Assembly (NCBI GenBank): GCA_015061165.1
Contig: SUXC01000005.1
Coordinates: forward strand, 62,001 to 126,000
Origin: Bacteroidales bacterium
GTDB taxonomy: Bacteria; Bacteroidota; Bacteroidia; Bacteroidales; Paludibacteraceae
Direction: 5' to 3'
Length of the DNA: 64,000 nt
The translations under genes were made by a program, and so were the position numbers. Every line of letters starts with the position of its first letter. Within the stretch, counting starts at the first letter, position 1. A model generated the notes under the pieces. It made no database searches and was not told where the DNA came from. It was given only the letters and a program-made list of their open reading frames with translations. Shown one piece after another: positions 29,230 through 38,108 of this stretch.

Positions 29230-29757
29230 ATGAACTACATTTTTTTAGACAATGGCTTTGAAGAAATAGAGGCTATCACCACGATAGATCTATTGCGTCG
29301 TGCTAATATCGCATTGACCACTGTTTCTGTGACTGGACAAGAAATGGTGATGGGTGCTCACAATATCCCTGTGAAGGCAGATACACTGATTGCCAATGCA
29401 GATTTTGCGGATGCTGAAATGTTGATTTTGCCAGGCGGTGCTACCAAACTGCATGAGTGTGAGGCTTTGTGCCAATTATTGCTGAAGCACAACGAGCAAG
29501 ACAAGTTGATTGCTGCTATCTGTGCGGCACCATCTGTGTTAGGCAGATTGGGTATCCTTGAGGGCAAGCAAGCCACTTGCTATCCTGGTTTTGAGGAGTA
29601 TCTGGGCGAAAGTTATGTGGACGGATTGGTCGTTGAATCCAAGAACGTCATTACTGCTAAAGGTCCTGGACTCAGTAGTGATTTTGCTTTCTGCTTGATT
29701 GAAAAGTTAGTTGGCAGCGAAATAGCAGACCAAGTATATGACGCTGCTCAATATTAA
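29230..29757 (+). CDS. DJ-1/PfpI family protein (YajL/ThiJ type)
   Basis: 175 aa. Family motifs: FLDNGFEEIEAITTIDLLRRA at the start, LILPGG, and the nucleophile elbow AAICAAPSVLG with the reactive Cys; GPGLSSDFAF follows. These proteins act as glyoxalase/deglycase-like or stress enzymes; the exact reaction here cannot be told. The stop codon is followed directly by an AATTAAG heptad array. Confidence 0.9.
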   Translation: MNYIFLDNGFEEIEAITTIDLLRRANIALTTVSVTGQEMVMGAHNIPVKADTLIANADFADAEMLILPGGATKLHECEALCQLLLKHNEQDKLIAAICAAPSVLGRLGILEGKQATCYPGFEEYLGESYVDGLVVESKNVITAKGPGLSSDFAFCLIEKLVGSEIADQVYDAAQY

Positions 29758-29790
29758 TATTGAATTAAGAATTTTGAATTAAAAATTAAG
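29756..29790. repeat. 7-bp-period array, AATTAAG family
   Basis: AATATTG, AATTAAG, AATTTTG, AATTAAA, AATTAAG in register from the DJ-1 stop to one base before the next start codon. Confidence 0.75.
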
Positions 29791-29791
29791 A

Positions 29792-30880
29792 ATGAAAAAG
29801 TATTTACTCTCTTTATTTGCAGTAGCAGTTGCTGCTACGATATTTGCACAAGAGGCTGAAAAAGAGCCCAGTGCATGGAAATGTACAGGTGTATTGGGTT
29901 TGAATGCCAGTGCCACAGGATTGGTGAATTGGGCTGCTGGTGGTAACAACAATGTTACGGGAGTTGCTTTTGGCAAGGTACGTCTGTTGTACGCAGAGAA
30001 TAGTATGTCGTGGGAAACCAATCTTGATTTGGAATACGGACTGTCGTATATTGACCAAGAGTTTGACCCATTCCAGAAGTCAAGCGACAAGATTAACTTC
30101 ACCACCAAGTTCGGTTGGGAGATGGCTAAAACGTGGTATTTGACTGCTTCCGCAGGATTCCAGAGCCAGTTTGCCCCTGGTCGCAAATATGGCGTTTCGG
30201 AGGCATACGACCCTATTATCTCTAAGTTCCTTGCGCCTTCATATACGGATATTTCTGTCGGTATTGACTGGAAGCCCAATGATATTTTCTCGGTGTATAT
30301 CTCTCCAATTGCAGGTCGTTTGCGCACTGTGTATGTCAGCGATATGTTGGCTGAGAAATATGCTACAGACCAAGCCGAACTCGAAAAGGACTTAAAGGAG
30401 AAATACGCTGTATGGAAATACGAGGTGAATGATCAAACGGGTATGGTAGTGAAGAGTTACGACTGCAACATGCGTGCAGAGTTGGGTCTTTCTATCAAAG
30501 GTGCAATCAACTATACCTACAAGGATCTAAAGATTATCACCTCTGTGGGACTTTATACGCCATACGCTTGGAACAAAACGAAGATTTATAAGGATGCTGC
30601 TGGACAATACTATGCTGACTTAGGTGACTTAGGTCTTGGTAATCAGTCATACGACGGTATGGAATTTATTGGTTACCAAGATAATAACCAACGATTTGGT
30701 AATTTCGATGTGGACTGGGATGCTGCTATCTCGTACCAATTCCTCAAGTGTCTTAATGTGACCCTCTCTACTTCGCTCAAATACTACAATGGTGTGAAGA
30801 TAGCCGATGCCGATGGCGTAATGGCTGAGCGTGTACAATTCAAGGGAACACTTGGATTGGGTGTTGGATATAGTTTCTAA
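29792..30880 (+). CDS. DUF3078 family outer-membrane-associated protein
   Basis: 362 aa. It has a signal peptide (LLSLFAVAVAATIFAQ) and then the DUF3078 opening SAWKCTGVLGLNASATGLVNWAAGGNNNVTGVA, followed by beta strands to the end (GTLGLGVGYSF), with an aromatic-rich C-terminus typical of outer-membrane barrels. It is shorter than the paralogue at 22409 and lacks the disordered N-terminal segment. Confidence 0.85.
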   Translation: MKKYLLSLFAVAVAATIFAQEAEKEPSAWKCTGVLGLNASATGLVNWAAGGNNNVTGVAFGKVRLLYAENSMSWETNLDLEYGLSYIDQEFDPFQKSSDKINFTTKFGWEMAKTWYLTASAGFQSQFAPGRKYGVSEAYDPIISKFLAPSYTDISVGIDWKPNDIFSVYISPIAGRLRTVYVSDMLAEKYATDQAELEKDLKEKYAVWKYEVNDQTGMVVKSYDCNMRAELGLSIKGAINYTYKDLKIITSVGLYTPYAWNKTKIYKDAAGQYYADLGDLGLGNQSYDGMEFIGYQDNNQRFGNFDVDWDAAISYQFLKCLNVTLSTSLKYYNGVKIADADGVMAERVQFKGTLGLGVGYSF

Positions 30881-30900
30881 TCACTATCATTGGCATTACC

Positions 30901-31188
30901 GTGAAAGCATTATCAACGCTCGAAACGAATCTGCAATTGTTGATTCAGCAGTATCGTGATTTGCAGAAGCAACTGGCTGATTTGCAGAATGAGAACGAGC
31001 GTCAGCACAAGGAGATTGTGCGTACACACGCAGAACTTTTGCAGTTGCAAACGGATTACAAACACTTGGAAACGGCTCATGCACTCTTGGCGGAGAATAC
31101 CGATACAGAGCAGCGTGACCGTGTCAGACAACGACTTTCTAATCTCATTGCTCAGGTGGATAGAGCAATCGAGGCTCTGAAAGCCTAA
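30901..31188 (+). CDS. Small coiled-coil protein upstream of zapA (ZapB-like position)
   Basis: 95 aa, GTG start. Almost the whole protein is heptad-type coiled coil (LLIQQYRDLQKQLADLQNENERQHKEIVRTHAELLQLQTDYKHLETAHALL). It lies 3 bp before zapA, so a cell-division role is likely by position. Sequence similarity to ZapB cannot be judged from coiled-coil composition alone. Confidence 0.75.
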   Translation: MKALSTLETNLQLLIQQYRDLQKQLADLQNENERQHKEIVRTHAELLQLQTDYKHLETAHALLAENTDTEQRDRVRQRLSNLIAQVDRAIEALKA

Positions 31189-31191
31189 ATT

Positions 31192-31500
31192 ATGGAACAG
31201 ACAAGAAAACAACATATCACCCTCCAATTGGATGCGCACCATATATCGCTGAATGTGGTGGCGGACAAAGAGGTGCTCTACCGCAATGCCGCAGAGCAAA
31301 TCAATGAGCGTTATCGCCATTATCGCAAAATGTTACCCACCCATTCAGCGGAACAAATATGGGTGTTTGTCGCATTGGAGATGGCAGTCAATCTGCAAGC
31401 AGACGCGCATGCGCACCGCTTGCAACCTATTGATGAGAAAATACAAGAACTAAATCAATTGATACTAAATACATTACAAAATAATAAATTGTTAGATTAA
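31192..31500 (+). CDS. zapA: Cell division protein ZapA
   Basis: 102 aa. It promotes FtsZ bundling at the division ring. The N-terminal beta part ([33 protein letters not shown]) is followed by the long C-terminal helix ([21 protein letters not shown]...IQELNQLIL). Gene order coiled-coil-zapA-rny is common in Bacteroidota. It ends 2 bp before rny. Confidence 0.88.
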   Translation: MEQTRKQHITLQLDAHHISLNVVADKEVLYRNAAEQINERYRHYRKMLPTHSAEQIWVFVALEMAVNLQADAHAHRLQPIDEKIQELNQLILNTLQNNKLLD

Positions 31501-31502
31501 TT

Positions 31503-33029
31503 ATGAATACTCTTTCAGTAATAGTCGCAATAGTAGCGTTATTTTTAGGAGCAGGTGTTTGCTTCCTCATCTTCCGCTACCATGCGTCAGGCATTCTCCG
31601 CAAGGCGGAGGAACAAGCCGAAGTAATCAAGAAAAACAAAATTGTTGAGGCAAAAGAGAAGTTTATTGCGCTCAAGTTGGAACACGAAAATCAGGTGCGT
31701 CAAGCCGAGCAGAAACTTCATCAACAGGAGCAACGCGTACAACAACGTGACCAGCAACTCAACCAGAAACAAAGTGAGGTGCAACGTGCTCAAAATGAGT
31801 TGAATAATCAACGCCAAAACATTGAGAACCAACAAAAAGCCATTGAGCGTAAGGCACAAGAAATCGACCGCCTGCACAGGGCTGCTGAGCAACAATTGGA
31901 GCAAATCTCAGGTCTCTCTGCGGAAGAGGCAAAGAAGCAACTTGTGGATGCCCTCAAAGATGAGGCCAAGACGGCTGCCATGGCATACATCAATGACACC
32001 ATGGATGAGGCGCGCCTCACTGCCAATAAAGAGGCTAAGAAGATTATTATCCAATCTATCCAGCGTATTGCCTCTGAGGCTACGGTGGAGAATGCGGTTA
32101 CCGTATTCCATATTGATAATGATGAAGTTAAGGGTCGTATTATTGGTCGTGAGGGACGTAATATCCGTGCCTTGGAGGCTGCCACAGGTGTAGAAATTGT
32201 GGTAGATGATACACCAGAGGCGATTACGCTTTCTGCATTTGACCCTGTTCGCCGTGAGATTGCGCGCTTGGCGCTTCACCAATTGGTGCAGGACGGACGT
32301 ATCCACCCTGCACGTATTGAGGAGGTTGTGGCTAAAGTGACCAAACAGGTAGAGGAAGAGATTATCGAAACAGGTAAACGCACTACGATTGACCTTGGTA
32401 TCCACGGTATGCACCCCGAGTTGGTTCGTTTGATTGGTAAGATGAAGTATCGCTCCAGTTATGGTCAGAACTTGCTCATGCACGCCCGCGAGACGGCTAA
32501 CCTCTGTGCTGCTATGGCTGCGGAGTTGGGCTTGAATGTTAAGAAAGCCCGTCGTGCAGGTCTGTTACACGATATTGGTAAGGTCAGCGATGAGGATATG
32601 GAGATGCCACACGCACAGTTGGGTATGAAACTCTGCGAGAAGTATGGCGAGAAACCTGATATTTGTAATGCGGTCGGTGCTCACCACGAGGAGTGTGAGA
32701 TGGAGTCAATTATTGCTCCTATTGTATTGGCTTGTGATGCTATCTCGGGTGCCCGTCCTGGTGCGCGTCGTGAGATCGTAGAGGCATATGTGAAACGTCT
32801 CAACGACTTGGAGAATATAGCCATGTCATATCCGGGTGTTACCAAGACCTATGCTTTGCAGGCAGGTCGCGAACTGCGTGTGATTGTAGGTGCGGATAAA
32901 CTCAGTGACAAAGATACGGAGTTGCTCTCATTTGATATTGCTAAGCGTATCCAAGACGAGATGACTTATCCAGGGCAGATCCGCATCACTGTCATCCGCG
33001 AGACCCGCGCAGTCAGCTACGCGAAGTAA
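31503..33029 (+). CDS. rny: Ribonuclease Y
   Basis: 508 aa. A membrane-anchored endoribonuclease that starts mRNA decay. Domain order: one N-terminal membrane helix ([21 protein letters not shown]), a long coiled coil to about residue 190, a KH domain ([29 protein letters not shown]), an HD domain ([38 protein letters not shown]) and a conserved tail ([16 protein letters not shown]). Confidence 0.97.
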   Translation: MNTLSVIVAIVALFLGAGVCFLIFRYHASGILRKAEEQAEVIKKNKIVEAKEKFIALKLEHENQVRQAEQKLHQQEQRVQQRDQQLNQKQSEVQRAQNELNNQRQNIENQQKAIERKAQEIDRLHRAAEQQLEQISGLSAEEAKKQLVDALKDEAKTAAMAYINDTMDEARLTANKEAKKIIIQSIQRIASEATVENAVTVFHIDNDEVKGRIIGREGRNIRALEAATGVEIVVDDTPEAITLSAFDPVRREIARLALHQLVQDGRIHPARIEEVVAKVTKQVEEEIIETGKRTTIDLGIHGMHPELVRLIGKMKYRSSYGQNLLMHARETANLCAAMAAELGLNVKKARRAGLLHDIGKVSDEDMEMPHAQLGMKLCEKYGEKPDICNAVGAHHEECEMESIIAPIVLACDAISGARPGARREIVEAYVKRLNDLENIAMSYPGVTKTYALQAGRELRVIVGADKLSDKDTELLSFDIAKRIQDEMTYPGQIRITVIRETRAVSYAK

Positions 33030-33047
33030 TTTGGTAAAGATATAACC

Positions 33048-33085
33048 AAAGAAATAGACTGCCCATATAGGCAGTCTATTTCTTT
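33048..33085. terminator. Bidirectional terminator after rny
   Basis: A perfect 16-bp stem (AAAGAAATAGACTGCC / GGCAGTCTATTTCTTT) with loop CATATA, followed by TTCTTT. It can serve rny and, read on the minus strand, the TPR-HTH gene. Confidence 0.9.
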
Positions 33086-33087
33086 TC

Positions 33088-33143
33088 TTTACACTTTACA
33101 CTTTACACTCTACACTTTACACTCTACACTTTACACTTTAGAT
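33088..33143. repeat. 7-bp-period array, TTTACAC family, 8 units
   Basis: TTTACAC three times, TCTACAC, TTTACAC, TCTACAC, TTTACAC, TTTAGAT. The minus-strand stop codon of the TPR-HTH gene (33131-33133) lies inside the array. Confidence 0.85.
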
Positions 33144-34747
33144 ACTAAACACTCTTTAATCCACTTATCTAACGACTCTTTTTCACCCAATCCAACTCGA
33201 TCTTTGATACGCATTCTTCGGCTCCATATTGTACGTTGGGTTAAACCTAATAACAAACATATGTCAGCGTTGTCCAATCCCAATATATACAATGCAAGTG
33301 CTTGTATATCAGTGTTTGTCAATCGTGGATAATCCTTTTGTAAACGGCTCAATAGATTGTCATAACATCCGTTAAACTCAGCAAAGAAGTTTTGCCATTG
33401 TTCTTCTGTAGAGAATATATTGGAGTCAATAAACTGTTGTGCCCAATCTGGAATGGCTTCTTCTTTCTTTTTTGTTAGCAATGCTTCTTGTAGGTTCTTG
33501 TTTAGTTCCAAACGTTGATTTAGTATTCGTTTTAGTGCATCGCGACGCAATTGCAATTCGTTTTGTAAGTCGCTGATTTGCTGTTGTGTGCGTGCTTGCT
33601 CTGTTAGCCTTTCGGTACGACGTTTCGCACTATATAAAATCAGCAATATACCCACGCACAAAATAATAATCACTACTGTACCTAATACGATATACAACTG
33701 CTGTTTCTCCAATTGCAATTGCAAGTTCTTTGCTTTTTCCATCTCATTATCAAAGTATTGTGCTGCTACAAACGCACTGGCTCTTCCGTCCTCTTCCAAT
33801 TTTCTATAGTAGGCATTATACAAGTCATATAGTGATTCGTATGCCTCTTTATAATAGCCTTTTAGATGTAGATATTGGCTTTCCCAAAGTGCATGTTGTT
33901 GCTCGCTCCATATTTGTGCTGTGGTGTCTGCTGCTAAAATATCGAGATATATCTTTGCCGAATCGGCTTTGTGTGTGCGGATATAGTATTTTACTAAATC
34001 GTATGCGTAACGCTTTCTGCCAACCTCGTGACACATGTATTGACAAATGTTGGCTATCTCTGGCGAATTGGGCTGACTGATAGATAGTTGTGCATATCGA
34101 ATGTCCATGTACAATATGCTATCCTTCATGAATCTTGCAGCATTTAGGGCTTTGTCAAAGTACATATCTCTGCCCTCACTATTGCTATTTCTGCCCAGTT
34201 CTCTATATACTGATGCTAAATAGAGTGGCAATCCTGCTTCTTCCAAATAGGGTAGTGCTTTCTGGTAGTATTCCAATGCAATATCATATAGTTGTTCACT
34301 TTCGCTAATACGTCCCATTTTGTAGTAGGTCATACCTTGAATGATAGAAGGTGCAGGGTTGTTTTCTGCCTTTTTCAAGTATTGCATAGCTTCTGTATTC
34401 TTGCCAAGCCAATTGAGATACGCACCTTGTATATAGTACGCTTCTGAGGTACTGGCTACGTCGCCATAATTGCCAAAGTAACTTGCCAATGCCTCCATAT
34501 CCGTTTCGGCAGGCAACCGCAATTCGCGCTTGAGCATCAAATGTGCTTCTGCTAAATGGTAGCGATGTTTCTCATATTCGTTCAGGTTGTTGATGTCTAT
34601 CCTCTCCAATATTTCTTGTGCCGAATCAGGCTCCAACCACACTCGTGATATAGCTTCTTGCAGTTCGTTGTTCTCAACAATTGTCCTATTGGTACATGCT
34701 ACACATACAGCTAATAGGATGAATAATATCTTTGTTTTTGCTTTCAT
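33131..34747 (-). CDS. TPR membrane protein with C-terminal helix-turn-helix (lipoprotein signal)
   Basis: 538 aa from the ATG at 34747 (MKAKTKILFILLAVCVACTNR, with lipobox VACT). The ORF track extension crosses the promoter. Tandem TPR-like repeats occupy about residues 40-340 (TYYKMGRISESEQLYDIALEYYQKALPYLEEAG). One membrane helix (LYIVLGTVVIIILCVGILLILY) and a coiled coil follow, then a cytoplasmic LuxR-like HTH (LTNTDIQALALYILGLDNADICLLLGLTQRTIWSRRMRIKDRVG). This one-component design is common in Bacteroidota. The divergent lipoprotein/rSAM run is a possible target, which is inference. Confidence 0.85.
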   Translation of the reverse strand: MKAKTKILFILLAVCVACTNRTIVENNELQEAISRVWLEPDSAQEILERIDINNLNEYEKHRYHLAEAHLMLKRELRLPAETDMEALASYFGNYGDVASTSEAYYIQGAYLNWLGKNTEAMQYLKKAENNPAPSIIQGMTYYKMGRISESEQLYDIALEYYQKALPYLEEAGLPLYLASVYRELGRNSNSEGRDMYFDKALNAARFMKDSILYMDIRYAQLSISQPNSPEIANICQYMCHEVGRKRYAYDLVKYYIRTHKADSAKIYLDILAADTTAQIWSEQQHALWESQYLHLKGYYKEAYESLYDLYNAYYRKLEEDGRASAFVAAQYFDNEMEKAKNLQLQLEKQQLYIVLGTVVIIILCVGILLILYSAKRRTERLTEQARTQQQISDLQNELQLRRDALKRILNQRLELNKNLQEALLTKKKEEAIPDWAQQFIDSNIFSTEEQWQNFFAEFNGCYDNLLSRLQKDYPRLTNTDIQALALYILGLDNADICLLLGLTQRTIWSRRMRIKDRVGLGEKESLDKWIKECLVSKV

Positions 34748-34774
34748 GATCTTTGTAAATTGCCGAATGCGATG

Positions 34775-34805
34775 CAAAATTACTACTTTTTTTCCACTCT
34801 TGCAA
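34775..34805 (-). promoter_or_regulatory. Promoter of the TPR-HTH gene
   Basis: On the minus strand, TTG at 34805-34803 and TAATTTTG at 34782-34775 with the standard 20-bp spacer. Confidence 0.75.
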
Positions 34806-34816
34806 GTGCTTTTGAG

Positions 34817-34913
34817 TGCCTGCATCAGTTTTTATTTTTGATAAAAATACAATACTCACTAAATCAGTGTGTTATATTGTGCCTGTTTGGCTGCCTGCAT
34901 CAGTTTTTATTTT
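34817..34913. promoter_or_regulatory. Duplicated 22-bp element between divergent genes
   Basis: TGCCTGCATCAG plus its T-rich tail occurs identically at 34817-34838 and 34892-34913, 75 bp apart. The second copy touches the -33 TTG of the plus-strand promoter; the first lies just upstream of the minus-strand promoter. It looks like a pair of operator sites. Confidence 0.55.
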
Positions 34914-34942
34914 GGTCATATCAAAAAAAAGCAGTACCTTTG
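34912..34942 (+). promoter_or_regulatory. Promoter of the lipoprotein/rSAM run
   Basis: TTG at 34912 and TACCTTTG at 34935, 20-bp spacer, followed by CAGCG. Confidence 0.85.
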
Positions 34943-34968
34943 CAGCGGATTTCAAAAGTAGAAATGTT

Positions 34969-35436
34969 ATGTGTAGAAGAATTAGACAATTGTTAGTATG
35001 CTTCATTATTATCTCCCTATTTGCCGCATGTTCGGATGGAGGAGGGTATGTGCAATCAATACCTAATGGTTCAGATATTTCATTATCTGCTGGTGCACTA
35101 ACTAACAAGGAAAAGGACAAGGTGTTTAAGGATACAATCACTCCGCCCAATAATCCAATGAATGAAGTACCATATGTTCCAGGGGCGTTTACTTTTAAGG
35201 GTGTATTGCAATTGGAGTATTATGGAACTGAGTTGTATTGTGTTGTGCGTGGAGTCAATAATGATTATTTCTTAATGGATAACGGAGTAAACTACCTTTT
35301 CCGTTTGGATCACCCCTTGCTGTCAGATTGTTGTGTGGGTGATACGATAGTAGTGACAGCAGAGCCGATGAAGGTGCAGACTTATTTTTCATTAGCAACT
35401 TATTATGTCATGTTGAACAATATTTCTAAAGACTAA
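34969..35436 (+). CDS. Small lipoprotein
   Basis: 155 aa from the ATG at 34969; earlier in-frame starts precede the promoter. The signal and lipobox are QLLVCFIIISLFAACSDGG. The mature part has a beta-rich C-terminal domain (FKGVLQLEYYGTELYCVVRGVNNDYFLMDNGVNYLFRL...GDTIVVTAEP) that reads like a small OB- or beta-barrel domain. No family recognised. It is the first gene after the divergent promoter. Confidence 0.8.
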   Translation: MCRRIRQLLVCFIIISLFAACSDGGGYVQSIPNGSDISLSAGALTNKEKDKVFKDTITPPNNPMNEVPYVPGAFTFKGVLQLEYYGTELYCVVRGVNNDYFLMDNGVNYLFRLDHPLLSDCCVGDTIVVTAEPMKVQTYFSLATYYVMLNNISKD

Positions 35437-35449
35437 AAAAAGATTGACA

Positions 35450-36226
35450 ATGAATAGACCTTATTATTATATAGTATTATTGCTACTCTTGTTTGCATTA
35501 CCATTGTTGGCGGAGCAGCCTGCTTCTGCCTTTGAACATGGTCGCCATTCTATTCGCATTGGTTGGGGAGATGCTTGGCTATCCAATGTGAAAGAACATT
35601 TAGGGGGAATAAACTGCGTGCCTCTTGAGAATACCGATTATTTGCAGCATATCCAAGGCATGCCTGCTTCACAGGCGCATGAGTATCTAACTGATTACCG
35701 TATGGCGCTTGATGATTCGCATAAGATTAGTTCGACAGGTCATTTCTTTGTGGGTTATCGCTATCAACTCACCTCGCTCATTGGAGTGGGCATGGAGGCT
35801 GATTTGCTTACTGCTACCGATTGTTTCCATATGGTTGATGGCTATCGTACCACTATTGATAAGCAGGCAAGGAACCAACTCTTCTACCTTACCCTAATGC
35901 CTACGGTTCGTTTCACTTACTACTGCCAACGGATTATAGAACTGTATTCGGCATTAGGTGTAGGGTACAATTGTATCGCATATACTTCTAATGTTTCTAA
36001 TGTTGTACCTACTTCGGTGTTGTTTGAGTGCCCCTTTTATAATTCACCAGTCCATGGTATGTCGTTGAATGCCACTTTGTTTGGTGTGAATGTGGGCAAC
36101 GAACATTGGTATGCTGAAGCTGAATTAGGGGGCATGTGTTCGTGGTTGTTCCTGTGGCCACAATCCACATGGGGACCTCTCTACGGTTCCCGCCTCTTCT
36201 CCCTCGCTGTCGGATATAGATTTTAA
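35450..36226 (+). CDS. Outer-membrane beta-barrel-like protein
   Basis: About 258 aa; ATG at 35450 preferred over the TTG at 35444. It has a signal peptide (YYYIVLLLLLFALPLLAEQ). Alternating beta strands (HSIRIGWGDAWLS, GHFFVGYRYQLTSLIGVGMEADL, VRFTYYCQRIIELYSALGVGYN) and a terminal aromatic (FSLAVGYRF) indicate a small outer-membrane barrel. It is a paralogue of the next gene, with matching R(I)G-G-D start, 'GVG' turns and C-terminal F. Confidence 0.75.
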   Translation: MNRPYYYIVLLLLLFALPLLAEQPASAFEHGRHSIRIGWGDAWLSNVKEHLGGINCVPLENTDYLQHIQGMPASQAHEYLTDYRMALDDSHKISSTGHFFVGYRYQLTSLIGVGMEADLLTATDCFHMVDGYRTTIDKQARNQLFYLTLMPTVRFTYYCQRIIELYSALGVGYNCIAYTSNVSNVVPTSVLFECPFYNSPVHGMSLNATLFGVNVGNEHWYAEAELGGMCSWLFLWPQSTWGPLYGSRLFSLAVGYRF

Positions 36227-36252
36227 ATTTCGCTATCTCTCCGCTATCAATT

Positions 36253-36307
36253 ACGATAGATATACGATAGATACACGTTAGATATACGATAGATACACGA
36301 TAGATTA
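36253..36307. repeat. 11-bp-period array, ACGATAGATAY, 5 units
   Basis: Five exact 11-mers: ACGATAGATAT, ACGATAGATAC, ACGTTAGATAT, ACGATAGATAC, ACGATAGATTA. They lie between the two paralogous barrel genes and near-repeat every 22 bp. Confidence 0.85.
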
Positions 36308-36369
36308 TCGTATAAACACCATATTTTTAGAACCCTTAAAACTTTTAAAATCCATAAACTTCCATTCGT

Positions 36370-37008
36370 ATGAAACGACTAATCCTAACATTGACTATTC
36401 TCATCGCTGGTGTTGCGTGGAATAGTACGCAGGCAGAAACCAAAGAAAATCGTGCCGAAACCCCTCATGAATTGCGTATCGGTGTTGGAGATTGCTCTAT
36501 CTATTATGCACAAAGATATACGAATCCACTTCACCCACCTGTAGTCTCTGGTATGGAAGGAATAGAGAAAAGCAGACACTTTGACATGATATTGCCCAAT
36601 ATTTTTATTGATTATCAATATCGAGTAAATAGTTGGTTTGCAGCAGGTGTACAAGTTAATACAATCTGGGACAAGGGAACAGATTGCACTATCAATATTG
36701 CCGAGATGGAAGCCCAGTTGATTGACTTCTCCGAAGGATGGATTCATCTAATCCCTACTGCTACATTCACTTATTTTCATAGGGAGTGGGTCAATCTGTA
36801 TTCAGGAATAGGAGTTGGCTACGCTATGCAAATTGAAGCTAAACATAAAGCTCGCAACGTATGGCATACTTTTGCTGCGCAAGCCACTTTGTTAGGCATT
36901 TCTGTTGGCAAAGGCCATTGGTTTGGTAGTTTTGAAGCGGGAGCATTATTTACAGGACGCAGTTTCCCAGATAGATGTTTCACCTTTTCTTTAGGATTTC
37001 GCTTCTAA
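36370..37008 (+). CDS. Outer-membrane beta-barrel-like protein (paralogue)
   Basis: 212 aa. Signal peptide ending near NSTQAE. The body repeats the pattern of the upstream protein (HELRIGVGDCSIYYAQRY, NIFIDYQYRVNSWFAAGVQVN, FTYFHREWVNLYSGIGVGYAMQ, FSLGFRF), so the two arose by duplication. Function unknown. Confidence 0.75.
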   Translation: MKRLILTLTILIAGVAWNSTQAETKENRAETPHELRIGVGDCSIYYAQRYTNPLHPPVVSGMEGIEKSRHFDMILPNIFIDYQYRVNSWFAAGVQVNTIWDKGTDCTINIAEMEAQLIDFSEGWIHLIPTATFTYFHREWVNLYSGIGVGYAMQIEAKHKARNVWHTFAAQATLLGISVGKGHWFGSFEAGALFTGRSFPDRCFTFSLGFRF

Positions 37009-37023
37009 ATTTACTGTTACCTA

Positions 37024-37054
37024 TTGCACAATTCAAAAAAATATATTACCTTTG
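37024..37054 (+). promoter_or_regulatory. Internal promoter before the duplicated module
   Basis: TTG at 37024 and TACCTTTG at 37047 with a 20-bp spacer, starting a second transcript for the A1-L1-A2-L2-rSAM part. Confidence 0.8.
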
Positions 37055-37076
37055 CAACCTCTTAAATAGTACAGCC

Positions 37077-37634
37077 ATGAAACGAATCGCATTATTTAGC
37101 TTGTTACTAATCTTTTCGGTTAATAGCACTCTGGCACAAGAGGTACAATTGCCTTATCCTTCCACTACCGCTTTGTCTTACGAAAAGAATAAAATCTATT
37201 ACGAAGGCCATCAAATCAGCAAAAGAGGCTGCCAGACAATCCTCAAATTAAATGCGGAACAAGACCTCTACAAACAGTACCGCAGCGGTTTGCGCATGTA
37301 CACCGCAGGCTGGAGTTTGATGGGTATAGGATTGGCTGTAGATGCTGCGTTTCTAACGTACTCTGCGGTTGGAATTTACTATTGGGCTAAAACTTATGAT
37401 CCAAAGCGCCCAACTATGGGACCTGCTGTACTTGTGTTTTTAGGTGCTGCAACAGTATTACCCGCATTGATTTTATTTGAAATTCCTGCTATTCCTTTGA
37501 TCTGTGTCGGTAAAAAACGCATGCAACAAAGCATTGATGCCTATAATATTTCGCTGTCAGAGCCACAAACAGCCAAAAACTATTGGAGCATACAACCTTC
37601 CAGCAATGGCATAGGTTTAGCATATCATTTTTAA
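37077..37634 (+). CDS. Membrane protein A1 of the rSAM/lipoprotein neighbourhood
   Basis: 185 aa from the ATG at 37077. It has a signal peptide (LLLIFSVNSTLAQ), then IYYEGHQISKRGCQTILKLNAEQDLYKQYRSG, two hydrophobic segments (GWSLMGIGLAVDAAFLTYSAVGIYY; TMGPAVLVFLGAATVLPALILFEI) and the closing SSNGIGLAYHF. It is clearly homologous to the protein at 38109 (shared G-I-S, CQ, GWxLxG, RPTMGP, IPLxCVG, NGIGL). Function unknown. Confidence 0.8.
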   Translation: MKRIALFSLLLIFSVNSTLAQEVQLPYPSTTALSYEKNKIYYEGHQISKRGCQTILKLNAEQDLYKQYRSGLRMYTAGWSLMGIGLAVDAAFLTYSAVGIYYWAKTYDPKRPTMGPAVLVFLGAATVLPALILFEIPAIPLICVGKKRMQQSIDAYNISLSEPQTAKNYWSIQPSSNGIGLAYHF

Positions 37635-37660
37635 TACCATCCCATAAAACCCTCACACAT

Positions 37661-38095
37661 ATGAAAACAAACTTTCGCCAAAAATATAATAGTCTATTGC
37701 AGCGTTTCATCCGTCTGTTCTCACTTACCAGTGTTGCCTTTGTGGTAACTGCTTGTTATGGTTCGCCGTATGCCGAGTATGATGTAGAAGGATATGTCTA
37801 TGACGAAAATGGTAATATGCTGGAGAATATGCAAGTGGTAGTCCGCACGTTTGATGCGCAATGGGATTACCCCGATACAGTCTATACCAATCAGGATGGT
37901 CATTATCATGCGGTACATAGCCTCACTTCCACGGGTGGAGATTGTATGGAGGTAATTGTGCATGATACTACAGGCGTATATGCTTCCGACTCCACGCATA
38001 TCTCCTCTGGCAAGATGAAAGTAGAAGACCAAGACTCTTGGTCCACATTCTACTCCATGCGAAACGATTTCAAACTCAAAAAGAAAGAAAACTAA
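37661..38095 (+). CDS. rSAM-associated lipoprotein L1
   Basis: About 144 aa from the ATG at 37661. The signal starts MKTNFRQKYNSLLQRFIRLF, lipobox VVTAC, then YGSPYAEYDVEGYVYDENGNMLENMQVVV, which is the typical opening of the small lipoproteins of the rSAM/lipoprotein system (TIGR04134-like); a carboxypeptidase-regulatory-like beta fold follows. It ends in a Lys-rich tail FKLKKKEN. It is probably acted on, or handled, by the radical SAM enzyme at 39213; the modification is not known to me. Confidence 0.85.
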   Translation: MKTNFRQKYNSLLQRFIRLFSLTSVAFVVTACYGSPYAEYDVEGYVYDENGNMLENMQVVVRTFDAQWDYPDTVYTNQDGHYHAVHSLTSTGGDCMEVIVHDTTGVYASDSTHISSGKMKVEDQDSWSTFYSMRNDFKLKKKEN

Positions 38096-38108
38096 AAATG
38101 CAGTCGTT

